In this document: positions 42,143 to 53,516 of the stretch, one piece after another
Numbering within the stretch: position 1 is the stretch's first letter
Layout of the letters: each line of letters starts with the position of its first letter
NCBI GenBank assembly: GCA_963989245.1
Contig: OZ022342.1
Coordinates: 40,042,942-40,106,941 of the forward strand
DNA from: Nansenia antarctica
Taxonomy: Eukaryota > Chordata > Actinopteri > Argentiniformes > Microstomatidae
Direction of reading: 5' to 3'
DNA: 64,000 nucleotides
The notes under the pieces: generated by a model
The model's input: only the letters and a program-made list of their open reading frames with translations
Told to the model about the DNA's origin: nothing
The model's database searches: none
Translations under genes and position numbers: made by a program

Positions 42143-43785
42143 CAGGGCTGCCAAGTTTCACCAAAACTTTGGAGTGAGATTTTTTTGCCGGTGGAGCGAC
42201 GCAAAACTGAGCACGTTTGGCAGCAGCGGCCCCTCTCTCCCACCCAATTATTATTATTATTATTATTTTTGCTAGTTTCCTACAATTTTACATCATAATA
42301 AACCAGCACAAGAAATGAAAACAATTGGAAAATTGTATAAAACAAGACAAATTCAGACAGTTATAAAAATATATTATATTTATTATCTATAAATAAATCA
42401 ATCATGTAACATCAGAATAACTCTTTTAACTGTCAATCAACCATGTAACATATTAATCACTCTTGTAACTGTCAATCAACCATGTGACCTATAAAGTTAC
42501 AACATCTTATGCAGTACAACAACCCCAACCCTTACAAGCGGTGTTCATAACTCTGTGTTGTAGGCGTTTGTGGCAGATGTTGATGCCTTAATAACAGAGT
42601 TTTTTTTTTTAACTTCTTGTAGCTTACCTTGGCTTCTTGTGTTGTCATGCCACCAACAGAGGCTGGGGCATAAAACTGTGCAATACTACTTGCTGCCTGT
42701 AGTGCCTTTTTTTGGGCCCCTTGCCTTGTATAAGTCTGTTGACATCTGTGACCCCTTGATGGGCACAGGAGTGCTCCTGCCTGCACACAGAGCACCAATA
42801 GTGGGAGCTGGTAGTGCCTGCGGTGATGAATGGCCATTTCATTGACCACTCGCTTTTGAAACTAGACTTATAGGTGGCTGCTCCAGTATGAGTTCTCTGA
42901 TTTGTTCTAGTTTGCTTCTCCTCCGCCTTTTTCTCCACTGCCTCCTCCACTGCCTCCGCCACTTCCTCCTCCACTGCCTCCTCCACTGCCTCCTCCATTG
43001 CCTCCTCCACTGCCTCCTCCACTGCCTCCTCCATTGCCTCCTCCACTGCCTCCTCCACTGCCTCCTCCACTGCCTCCTCCACTATCTCCTGACTTTCCTC
43101 TGTCTCCTCTGACCTGGCAACCTTTTTGGAAGGGGGCTGACCCTTCGCTGCCCACATTGAAAGCAGGTCTGCCTGCTTACTGCTCCCTGCTTTCTGCTTC
43201 GATGACATCTTTAAACAGACAAAATGCAATGATGATTCAAAATCAGAAGTGCTGATTTGAGGTAGTTTTTACAACTAAACATGACATAAAAAGCACAAGA
43301 AAATCCGTCTGGTCTGAAACATCGCCCCCCCCCCCCCGCCCACCACCAGGGCCAACGACGTACTTCGCTAAATATCCTTTTACGAGCTCACTGCTCAACA
43401 GTTTTAGTTTTACAATTACGAGCTCACAGTATCAATTTACCTCGCAAGCAGTTAAGTGATTCAATTTAGTTTATATTTTAATCAAGAACCTGAATTCTAA
43501 TTCGAATGATTTACCTATACCGTTTTGGCCGTCCGCTTCAAGCTGCAGCTCGCGTGAACACAGATCACAGAACACAACGCTCGTCTACCGCTCCGACTGC
43601 GCACGCGCAAGCATAATAACGCGAGTGCAGAAAGAGGACATCACGAAACTCATGTCCGGTAGCTTTAAGTCCCGTAAAACAAATTGTTATTTCTCGGCGT
43701 GAGAAATAGAGTTGCGGCGTGAGAGTGTGAGAACTGGTTGAAATGCGTGTGTCTCACGGTGATTGCGTGAGACTTGGCAGCCCTG
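42143..43785 (-). mobile_element. hAT element G nested in Ginger
   Basis: CAGGGCTGCCAAGTTTCACC at the left and GACTTGGCAGCCCTG at the right are inverted ends, with ATTGTATT at 42135-42142 and 43786-43793 as a perfect 8-bp duplication. Only an N-terminal exon of a transposase remains (minus strand), so this is a deletion derivative. A related end lies at 34220-34425. Confidence 0.9.
42628..43205 (-). pseudogene. N-terminal exon of a hAT transposase with acidic repeat
   Basis: From ATG at 43205 (MSSKQKAGSSKQADLLSMWA): a basic segment, then about 15 EEAV/EEAM tetrads (a 12-bp repeat, 42950-43085), then a zinc-finger-like block (KSEWSMKWPFITAGTTSSHY, WCSVCRQEHSCAHQG). A frame shift near 42715 moves the continuation (AASSIAQFYAPASVGGMTTQ) to another frame, ending at a GTAAG donor near 42627. 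The RNase H core that should follow is absent. The acidic run on the opposite strand reads LLHCLLH and is an artefact. Confidence 0.7.
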
Positions 43786-43877
43786 ATTGTATTGGACAGG
43801 GGGATATGATTTTACCAAGGTCTCCGCCCGAGACGCGGGTGCGCTCCGGGCTCTCTCCCTGCTGATTGCGCGATTTC

Positions 43878-43878
<1 letters not shown>

Positions 43879-43966
<88 letters not shown>

Positions 43967-43972
43967 TGTGCT
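43879..43972. repeat. (TG)n microsatellite
   Basis: About 42 TG units inside the Ginger element. Confidence 0.97.
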
Positions 43973-44137
43973 GTGCACACTTGCATTTTATAACGTTGTA
44001 TTTAATAACGTTTATTCCGTTCTGCTTTTATTTGATAGTCGGGGTCTTATAGGGCTCTCCCAACCCGAGGTGCTCTCCGCGCTCTCTTCCTGCTGAATAT
44101 GGAATTATATTTATCACTGCGATGTGGTTTAACTAGC

Positions 44138-44450
44138 CAACTCCGTACTACGTTAGCAGAGCGAGTTATGTGTGAAATTAGCAGGTGTTTTCATATAAAA
44201 TGTTATATATTATATAGCTGACTAGTGAGCCTGCATCAACCTTAATGCTATTCAAGTGCAAGAAGATTACATTTGTCTTCGCAGTTTAAGATACACACAT
44301 TAATCTGCTGCGGGAGTAAACACAGCGCACTAGAATGACGTCACAGTCGCCACCTGGTCTGAACGTTCGAACGATTAGCAAACGATTAGCAAGAGCGTTC
44401 GAAACGATTAGGCCTGACAGGTTTTGGCAGTGCCAGGTTTTGGCATGACA
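44138..44450 (-). repeat. Ginger right terminal inverted repeat
   Basis: The mirror of 35905-36217, same 313-bp length. A diverged partial relative lies at 447-565. Confidence 0.92.
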
Positions 44451-44569
44451 ATTGCAACCAGCACATGCTTAGACATACAGAGCCCTGTGTGGTGATGGGA
44501 CAATGAAGCATTCCAGAAGTTTGGATTTTAAATCAAACAATTACTATGAGTTTAAAGTACATTACCCTA

Positions 44570-46963
44570 ACCCTAAATTGTTGGCATTTAGCAGGCGCCT
44601 TATTCCAAAGCGACTTACAATCGATACATTTGACTAAGCAAGTGAATCATCAATTCAGCAGTCATAGCAGGAAGAGTAATCTAGCTCAGACCAGGGGCCA
44701 TTGGCAGTCGTCGTGATAGAAGAAGAAAACATTTATTTCAAAAAGAAATTGACACAGGAGAAACAGTACAAGGGGGAGAAGTAGAAATCTTAGGATACAC
44801 AGTATAGGGGGAAGCAGGTGTCTCATGAGACACAGTGCTGGGGGGTAGTAGATGTCTCAGAAGGAGCAGTTAAGGTGTAACCTGAAGAGATGGGTCTTCA
44901 GTCTCCGGCAGAAGATGCGGAGTGACTCTGCAGTTCTGCCACCCGTGGGAAGCTCATTCCAACAGCGGGGAGGCAGTATAGTGAAGAGACGTGATCTGGC
45001 AACATGACTGCTGTGTTGGAATAGAGGTGGTGAGGCCAGTCGGTCAGCAGAGGTGGAGGAGCGGAGTGAGCGGAGTGAACGGGCTGATGTTTGGGGGGGT
45101 GACCATTACCTGCAGGTAGGCAGGGGCTGTCCGTTTTGCTGCCTGGTAGGCAAGCACCAGGGTCTTGAATCTGAAGCAAACTGCTATCTGGACCAGTGCA
45201 GGGTGCAAAGGAGGGAGGTAACATGAGAACATTTGGGGAGATTGAACACCAGACAGGCAGCAGCATACTGGATGAGCTGCAATGGTCTGATGGCGGAGGC
45301 GGGAGCCCGGCCAGGAGTGCGGTGTAGTAGTCAGGGCAGGAGATGACCAGTGACTGGGTCAAGAGTTGCGTTGCTTCTCTGGCGAGGAATGGTCGTATCC
45401 TTCTGATGTTGCAAAAGAAGAATCTGCAGGAGCGTGCTGTCGCTGCGATGTTCTCCGCACAGGATAGGCGGTTGTTCAGGATCACTTCAAGGTTCTTGGC
45501 TGTCTGGGAGGGGGTTACAGTAGAGTTCTCTACTGTGATGGAGAAGTCTTGTAGAGGGCAGGCTTTCCCAGGGATGAAGAGAGATGGTGGGCTGACATCC
45601 ATGTAAAGATGTCAGTGAGACACGTGTTGCCACATGTAGGTCAGAGGGGGGGGGGGGGAGGACAGGAAGAGTTGAGTGTCATCTGCATAGGTGTGGTAGG
45701 AGAACCCATGTGAGGAGATTACCGAACCAAGAGACTTGGTGTAGAGGGAGAACACAAAGGCCCTAGGACCGAGCCCTGGGATACCCCAGTGGTGAGGGTT
45801 CGTGGAAAAGAATGATTCTCTCCAAGTCACCTGGTAGGAGCGACCCGCCAGGTAGGAAGCAAACCAGGAGTGTGCGGTGCCAGAGATACCCAGGTCTGAG
45901 AGGATGGAGAGAAGGATCTTGTGGTTGACTGTGTTGAAGGCAGCAGACAGGTCCAGGAGAATGAGGACAGAGGAGAGGGAGGAAGCTTGAGCAGAGTGGA
46001 GGGCCTCCGTAACAGCAAGGAGAGCAATCTCAGTGGAGTGCCCAGTCTTGAAGCCGAATTGGTGGGGTCCAGATGTTCCATCTTACAGAGATAGTCAGTC
46101 AGTTGTTTAGATGCAGCTCGTTCAAAGGTTTTGGAAGTGAAGGAGAGAAGGAATCTGTAGTTGTGGACAGATGATGGGTCAAGGGTAGGTTTCTTGAGAG
46201 GCTTGAATCTTGAAGGCAGCCAGGATAGATCCTGTGGATAAGGAGGAGTTGATTACGGTGGTAAGGTAAGGAAGGATGTCAGAGGAAATGGATTGGAGAA
46301 GAGGGGAGGGGATGGGATCGAAAGGGTAGGTGATTGCCTGCTTTGATGTGATAATCTCATCAGGGGAGAGGGGGGGGGGGGGGGGAATGATAAACCAAAG
46401 ACCAAGTGTAGTGCGAGTCTGGAGTGCGAGTGTTAGCAGCGTTGGTAGGAGGAGGGAAAAAGGTGCAGCTAATGTCACCAACCTTTTTTTCGAGTTAGTT
46501 GACAAAGTCATCTGCAGACAGGTAGGAAGGGGTGGAGGTTGATTGAGGAGTATGGAGAATGTGGAGAACAGTTTCCTAGGATTAGAGACAGAATAATTTA
46601 TTTTGGAATGATAGTAGGACGCTTCAGCAGCTGATGCAGAGGAGGCGTAGTTGAAAGGGGTGATAAAGGTTAAGGTCATCAGGGAGGCCGGTTTTTCCTC
46701 CATTTCCTCTCAGCTGCTCTGAGCTCTATTCTACAAGCAGGTAGGGTTTCAGAGAGCCAGGGAGCACGTGGAGAGGATCGTGCTGACTTCAAGGCTAGTG
46801 GACAAAGGGTGTCAAAGGATGAGGTGAGAGGAGACAGGAGGGTGGAGGTTGCTGAATCAGTGGATAGAAGGGAGAAGGATTCAACTGAGGGTAGAGAGGA
46901 TGGGGCAGAAGAAGAGAGGGTGGTGGGGGACAGGGTATGTAGGTTGCGACAAGAGGGTATACA
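44570..46963 (-). mobile_element. 5'-truncated L2-type LINE
   Basis: The 3' end (in + orientation GGCATTTAGCAGGCGCCTTA TTCCAAAGCGACTTAC) is the widespread fish L2-type tail. ORF2 runs on the minus strand to about 46960, where it meets the 3' end of a second LINE. A short piece of the same family is at 205-293 and a tail at 6519-6545. Confidence 0.85.
44898..46960 (-). pseudogene. L2-type LINE reverse transcriptase, degenerate
   Basis: In order on the minus strand: an N-terminal linker (PCRIELRAAERKWRKNRP-like, 46730-46679), a PFDPIPSPLLQSI block (about 46310), SSFSWTCLLPST (motif A, shifted frame, about 45960), a YADDTQLF palm motif (SYHTYADDTQLFLSS, about 45700-45660), then the thumb and tail (CPLQDFSITVENSTVTPSQT, RSCRFFFCNIRRIRPFLARE). 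The YADD with both Asp is intact, but at least four frame changes separate the parts. Not functional. Confidence 0.8.
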
Positions 46964-48117
46964 GTTTTTTTGATTGATTGAGATGTTTATTTCAAATATG
47001 TGCAAAACAGCAACAATGATGAATATAACAAAAAAAACAACTAACAATACAAAAATGCATAAAGCAAAATAAATGAATAAATAATTTTAAAATGAATACT
47101 TTTTTTCACATATTTGAAAAGGAGTGAGAAGAAGTACAAATGTATTCAATCCCACCCCTTCTCCATAAATCATAAAGATCCTTCCTGTTCAAATGCACTA
47201 ATTAATACAATCTCATAATACAAATACTGCGTACCCAAAAGTTAAATATCATATTTACATTTAAAAAGGTAATAAAGAATAAATATTTAGGAACCCAGAT
47301 GATAAATTATAATAAATAAACAATAACCCCTGTAAACACTTTGTGATTATCAACCCCCACATTGCTTTAACTCCACATTCAAACTGTTCCATAGCTTCAC
47401 TCCACAGATTGATGTACAAAAGCCTTTCCTGGTGGTACGAATACTGTGTGTTTTGAAATGAGAAATTCCCCTTAAATTATAACCCCGCTCTCGATCACTG
47501 AACAATTTTTGAATATTTCCTGGTAGTAGGTTATTTTTTAGCTTTAAACATTAATTGGGCTGTTTGGTATTTAACAATATCTGTACATTTTAGTAATGTT
47601 GACTAAGAATGATGGGTTAGTGTGTTCCAGATATCCGACATTATGAATTACCCATATTTCTCTTGTTAGGAGAATAGATAATGAATATATTGAACTTTTG
47701 TAGTTATTGCCCCAGACCTCCACACAGTAATTGGTAATGATGAACAGTAGAGAATGTGGAGTGATTTCTGATCCAAAACCTGCTTTGCTTTATATATTAC
47801 TGAAATGCTTTTTGACAGTTTAGTTTGTACGTGCTTAATGTGTGATTTCCAGCTATTTCTGTCATCGATAATTACTCCAAGAATTCATAATTCTTTCAAT
47901 TTCCACTCCATGTATTTGTAGTAGTATATGTGTATTAATTTTGCAATAACCAAATATCATTATTTTTGTCTTACTCAAGTGTAATGATAATTTGTTTCTA
48001 TCAAACCATATTTTTAATTTACCCATTTCTGTATGTCCTCTAGTAGTTGTTTTAAATTATCCACAGAGCAGAAAATATTTGTATCATCTGCAAACAATAC
48101 CATCTTCAGTAGCTTTG
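46964..48117 (-). mobile_element. 5'-truncated non-LTR retrotransposon, second family
   Basis: Minus strand. The 3' end (in sense GAAATAAACATCTCAATCAA TCAAAAAAA) is at 46964. The decayed ORF2 contains the FADD palm motif (MVLFADDTNIFCSVDNLKQL at about 48100-48040), then NYCVEVWGNNY (about 47720) and RTTRKGFCTSICGVKLW (about 47430). Stops and shifts occur throughout. A CR1/jockey-group element; the family name is not certain. Confidence 0.75.
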
Positions 48118-49900
48118 ATACTTTACATATGTGACAACGTTTCATTAAAAGGTCCTCATGTCGGCAATTGTGAAACCTCGCAATCAAACCAAACAAGCAG
48201 TGGCGGCTGGCCAATAGAGAACGCTGGGGCGCCGCCCCCACCTTCACTTCCTAGTTGCGACTTGTAAAAGTTTTTTAAAAATAAACATTGTTTATTCACA
48301 AAATGCGGCTGATATTCTGTCGGCGCCTATCAGCATTCATTAAAAATCCTCCAATACAATAAACATTTTATCTGTGTGTGTGTAAAATTCACTGTTAAAA
48401 TACATAGGGGAGGAGTCGGGGCGCCGGCCGAATGCAAGTCTATGGCACTGCAAATACTTTTGGCTTACTCGTGAGCTGTAGCAGCGCTCCAATTGGCTGT
48501 CTCCTATTTCTCGGACGGGGCATGCGCAGATTATAGGCTTACCTAGGCTGCAGCCTAGGGCCATTACCACTAGGGGTAGTAAAAAAATAAAAATGCCCTG
48601 AATATCCCTGAATATCCGGTTGTTAAGTCTGACGTCAAACGTGACGTTTTGCAATTTCCGGCTCCAAACCAGAAATTCTCCGCACCAGAATACCAGTGTA
48701 CTACAGCGGTAGAATGACAGTTTAATCGTTTTTTAGACTCGGATCTATTCAAACAACAAGGGACACAGCACTTTCCCGTTTTCCCCATATTGTCAGCGTC
48801 TTTGAGCCTCGGAAAAGCGCTATATAAATATAATTAATTATTATTATTATTGCGGCATTTCGAAGACAGCGCCTCAGCCTACTTTGGACCCGGAAACGAC
48901 AACAGGAGAGGAGAGCAATAGAGACAGAACTGAGGTGATAACAAACAGTTCAGTATGACAGAGACAACTAATAGAAAGACAACTGTATGATTATAGAGTT
49001 TACATGTTCAAGGAAATAGTGTATGATAATAGAAAGGTACACTTTAATTTAATTAAAGAAGTAACAAAGAACACATTTATTATCACAATTGCATTGTGTT
49101 CCATGTCTTTCTCCATTTGAATAAATAATGCCTAGTTGAATGGCTAAACAAGACAACTGTCTGGACAGTACTATATACAGTATATTCTCATGCTAAAATC
49201 GACTGTAAATCCAGATTTTAAAGTTGATATTCTTCCCCGTGGAGTATGCCCCCATAACCTGTGCCCCACCCAACATTTTTAGCACCAGCCGCCACTGCAA
49301 ACAAGTCTTGTTGTGAAATAAATTGTTTTCCGGTTTTTGGCATAGGAAGACAAATTAAGCGATGAAGAACCCACTCAATATCATAACCAATAGTTTTACC
49401 TTCACTAAATACCTACATTTAGTTAGCAAAGTCGGGTGGGGGTATTAGTGTGGCAGTGTGTGTAGCCACACCCACCCCAGCTGTATGTAAGTAGCCATGT
49501 GCGTGTGGACCTGTTTGTTGACAAGTTTACAAGATGGATGCTGAAGCTCTCGATAATGCTATCAACAGAATTTCATAAGCAGGCAGAAATATCGACAGTG
49601 GGCAATTAATGAACTCCTTAATATTGGACTATACATAATTAAAACTCCGAACGGGAACTCCGAACTCCGAATCTGACGATGACGAAGAAGACAATGGAAT
49701 TTCAGATATTGATCTCCACATCAGTTCACTATTCATGGGACAGTCTTCTGCAGACAGACCTTCTGCTGTGTTAATGGGTAAGTTTGTGTTGTTTACTAGG
49801 ATTTTGTGTTGTTTACTTAGGATAGCCAAACCGTTATTTGTTGTTTTGTGAGTAAGTTAGATAGCGCCTTTGTTAGCATCAGTTATCAAACCACTGATGT
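48118..49900 (+). repeat. Unidentified repeat family D, copy 2
   Basis: The same sequence as 12040-12740, interrupted by hAT F. After the hAT it continues AAGCGATGAAGAACCCACTC, then the exon-like ATG at about 49533 (MDAEALDNAINRIS) and an acidic block (SESDDDEEDNGISDIDLHIS), ending at a GGTAAG donor near 49777. The acidic start followed by a splice donor resembles the first exon of a DNA-transposon gene (inference). Confidence 0.6.
48198..49297. mobile_element. Non-autonomous hAT element F
   Basis: CAGTGGCGGCTGGCC at the left and the inverted CAGCCGCCACTG at the right, with CAAACAAG at 48190-48197 and 49298-49305. It is 1.1 kb with no transposase motif. It carries an AAAAGCGCTATATAAATATA-type LINE or SINE tail near 48810. 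The small minus-strand frames (48340-48788) show no family pattern. Confidence 0.88.
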
Positions 49901-50458
49901 TTCATGCACCATTTTAGTGTGTTTGTGTGTACCAGCTAGCCAAACAAGTGTTAGCTTGTTAGCTAGCTAGCTTTGTTAGAGATATAATAGATTATAGTAA
50001 ATGCTTTTGTAATGAACGGTAATGTTGTGTGGAATCAAAAATAATGATTAATTCATTGATATGTAGATTTCCTGTAGAATAATACTGTGGATTGAAATGA
50101 TTTCACTAGCCTACTTCTTACAGTACAAGTACAGTACACTGAGAGTCTATGGAAAACCTACACTAGCAGTGTGTCCACATCTCTGACCTGAAATTTGTGT
50201 TACAGAATGATGAGGTGAGAGGTTCTGAGAGATGACACCTTGATGTGAGTCACCAGCACTTCAGGTATGTGTCATTGTCATTGTATAAGCAATTCTATTT
50301 TATGAACATAGTAGTATTTTGTAAAAGTGGTGTGTAACAATCATTTTAAATGTACTGTCTTCTTTTTTTATTACAGCTTTGATGCCCAGATGGGATAGTA
50401 AGGAACTACACCAAGTCCCACTAGAGGCATTATGGACTATAATGATAAATATTATTTA
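49901..50458. other. Unassigned sequence, perhaps continuing repeat D
   Basis: It follows the exon-like start of family D. An acceptor-like TTTTTATTACAG at about 50367-50378 precedes GATGCCCAGATGG with a stop soon after. Nothing firmer can be said. Confidence 0.4.
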
Positions 50459-50462
50459 TTAA

Positions 50463-50805
50463 CACTAGGAAAGCCGTGAGGTGTCATTGGGCACCAGTGA
50501 GTACAAAAAAAATTCTACCTTTGCACTCGATCAAATTTCAGGACCCTCCTTTCATGACTTTTTCCTAGATATGTGCGTTCTACCACCCAGCATCTTTACA
50601 TTTTCAAAATCGAGTTAGTATAAAGCGATTTTGAAGTATTTCTGTGTGTGTCTGTGTATTTGCCTTGGTATTCGGCTGCCATCTTTTTCTCCAAGGCTGC
50701 AATTCTCTTTTATATCAGCAGAGGTAGCAAGGGGATACACACTGTGCTCAAACTTCAGGCTTCAGTGCTGAATTAGATACAGTGGATAAGACTGATTAGT
50801 ATGTA
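50463..50805 (+). mobile_element. piggyBac-like MITE, copy 2
   Basis: TTAA at 50459-50462 precedes CACTAGGAAAGCCGTGAGGT. The inner sequence is the complement of 3843-4182. I do not find a clean right TTAA, so the far end may be lost. Confidence 0.6.
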
Positions 50806-51540
50806 ACAGAATGTGTTTATATATAGGCTATATATAGCAATAGGGATACATAAGATATGTATATGTACAGACAGTTATGAAAATGATCAACTGTACAGTA
50901 TGTCTCCCAATCCCTTCAGATTTGTTGGAGCTGAGTTTTTTTTTTCACTGCGGGTTTACCCAAGTTCCATGCATAAGGCATGTGTAGCCTATGTACAGTT
51001 ATGAATGATACACTGCACAGTATGTACCTATCAAGTTGTGTGGTGCATGCATAGCTACCGCAGCAAAGTAATTGCAGTAACCTACGTTTGATTATGCCTG
51101 TACTCATCAACGAATATTATATAACGAACGGATATTTATAATATTGTATATAATGTTTTTTTGTATATAATGTTATTGTATAATGTTTTTTCTGAGTGGG
51201 ACAGTCCCACTCATAGTTTTCATGTTATTGGACTGATATAGTGAAGACAGACAGGAAAGTAAACAGAAGAAGGGCCGACATATGTGTGCACGACCACGGT
51301 GCTAGACCACTGGACCATGTTAGGCCACCAGTATATTGATAATTGATAATAAGATATTGATAATGTATTTCGCTGCCGCAGAAAGTCAATCAAAATCGTG
51401 TGAAATGACGTGCGTTGTGCATTGAATGACACTATTTACAGCGCTGTCAATTTTCAAATAATGCAATAGGATATATATATGAATTAACAGAAACACATCA
51501 TCATGAATGGAAACACGCAAGAGCGTGTATTACACGCTTA
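50806..51540. other. Unassigned sequence
   Basis: AT-rich. TATATAATG and TGTATAATGTTTTT phrases repeat near 51120-51195. No gene recognised. Confidence 0.45.
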
Positions 51541-53040
51541 CAATGCTTACAAGCTTACAGCAGTCGCCGGGCTGATGTTACGGCCGGCGTGAAGTTCACG
51601 ACAAATAAACACGACAGGCTTGTGCATCTCTGTGAAGCTCATAATTATAATAACACAATATTGCAATATGTATTACTATTATTTTTGTATAATAATAATA
51701 ATCAACCATCATTCGTTAGTAATGAAAACTCCCGCAGTCCCGATCAATCTCCTCTCCACTTTACACATTACATAACCAAGATTTCTTTATAGATAATATT
51801 GCAATATTTATTACTATTCTTTTTTAATAATGATAATCAACTTTAATTTATTTTTAAAGCTACCGCAGTTTCAATCAATCTCCTCTCCATATATAGCATT
51901 TAATTTGTTCCATAGTTCGTTTTCAGCTGACTCAAGCTTCATATCAGATTGCTCTAATAATTTCCCCATTTCTCTGCTTCTCTGCTCATAGGAACGTTAT
52001 GCATTTTTAGAGAAACATGCAGAGCATGTATTTGACAAATAAACGTGTAGGCTAAGAACTAGTTTCTAAAGTGAGTTACAATCACTTGATGTAATGGTTG
52101 ATGCCTGGGGGAGGGTAATCTTATTCTCGATAATCGTTTCTTGATCGTTTCCCATCAACAAACAAAGGCTGCCAATTGGTGGGGGAGCCAAGCGGGTTTC
52201 AAAGCTTACAAGCTTACAGCAGTCGCCGGGGCTGACAGGCTGAATTTACGGCCGGCGTGAAGTTCACGACAAATAAACAAGACAGGCTTGTGCATCTCTG
52301 TGAAGCTCATAATTATAATAACACAAAATTGCAATATTTATTACTATTATTGTTGTATAATAATAATCAACCATCATTCGTTAGTAATGAAAACTCCCGC
52401 AGTCCCAATCAATCTCCTCTCCACTTTACACATTACATAACCAAGATTTATTTTGACATCACAACAATGTCAACACAATCACATCAGAATCTTATTTTAT
52501 CCAATCAGGTTTAATATTTGGATTATGACATCATGTCTTTCAACATTGTCACACTTTTCATTACACATTAGCGGCATCAAAAATGATGGGCTGGGCGTGC
52601 GAGGGAGCGTGCTTATTCTGGCAGATTGTGAAATATTAAAACCAATAACAATCTGAATGATTTATCATTCTGTACTCTTTCATGTATTTTCTTTCAGCTC
52701 TTTTCACTAATATAGGTGAAACTAACTATAACAGGTTGCGGCACATGAACGCTCCGTGCAGGTACGCGCTCCTGTGAGATCATTCAAGTTTCAAGTTTAT
52801 TTGTCATTATACCAAATACAATTATATAATGTAATCAAAATAAAAAGAATGAACATATTCAGCCATTCCATATAATCACAATATAACAACCCCTGTGAGC
52901 AGTTGCAGGGGCTGACAGGCTGACGTTACCGGCGAAGTTCACGACAAATAAACAGACTTTATCACTGTGAAGCTCATAACTATGATAACACAATATTGCA
53001 ATATGTATTACTATTATTTTTCCCTGCTTCTCTCCGCATA
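51541..53040. repeat. Locally duplicated segment, three partial copies
   Basis: GGCGTGAAGTTCACGACAAATAAAC begins near 51583 and 52251, with flanks alike from CAGCAGTCGCCGGG to CATTACATAACCAAGATT; a third, shorter copy lies at 52905-53035. The spacing of the first two is about 668 bp. A LINE-like tail (CAAGTTTCAAGTTTATTTGT CATTATA) lies at 52787-52815. No coding function seen. Confidence 0.7.
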
Positions 53041-53516
53041 GGAACTTTATGCATTTTTAGAGGTAGTGATCTTGTCATTTTCTCTTCTTGTGTGACATCG
53101 CCATCCAGCGATCTTTGTGCGTCAGTACACACTCCCCCATTGTGAAGAGTGGTTGTGTGATTCGACACCTCGTCGCGCTAAAAGTAGGTGAAAAAACATC
53201 GCGCTCGTAGTGTTAAACATTATATTAAGCATATTATTATTTATTTTATTTTTTTGTGATCAATTTTTTATTGATTTTTCTTCAGGGAATGGTACGAGGG
53301 AGTGGTAACATGTAAAATTAACAAAAGAGAAATAGAATAACAAAAATCCAGTAGAAACCTCCCCCCCTCTCCCAATCTCCCTTTACCCCAGCAGTCCCCT
53401 ACCTCCCCCTCCTCCCACACATGTCCCTCCCACCACAAACCTCCAACCCACCCGCCCAATCACAGCCCCCCGCCCCCCACCCACTCACAGCCCCCCGCCT
53501 TCCACCCCCCACCCTA

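Larger units (their letters stand above)
35905..44450 (+). mobile_element. Ginger-type DNA transposon, 8.5 kb
   Basis: The element starts TGTCATGCCAAAACCTGGCA and ends with its complement TGCCAGGTTTTGGCATGACA. It has 313-bp inverted repeats and the 4-bp duplication ATTG at 35901-35904 and 44451-44454. TGTNR ends and an integrase resembling that of Gypsy define the Ginger superfamily. The gene it carries joins integrase exons to a Ulp1-like protease, as described for Ginger1. Two DNA elements (37048-38122, 42143-43785), minisatellites and a GT microsatellite lie inside. The published Ginger1 target is CCGG/CCGT, which this copy does not match. The transposase lacks its first exons and has one stop, so the copy is probably dead. 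Confidence 0.85.

Noticed and set aside
42888..43112. LLHCLLH-repeat protein on the plus strand
   Set aside because: Complement of the 12-bp acidic coding repeat in hAT G; looks like a membrane protein only by composition.
43687..44096. His/Thr and Cys/Val repeat frames
   Set aside because: They are the TG microsatellite at 43879-43972.
35905..44450. Maverick/Polinton (long inverted repeats, integrase, cysteine protease)
   Set aside because: No DNA polymerase B, packaging ATPase or capsid gene in 8.5 kb, a 4-bp and not a 6-bp duplication, and TGTCA ends; Ginger fits better.
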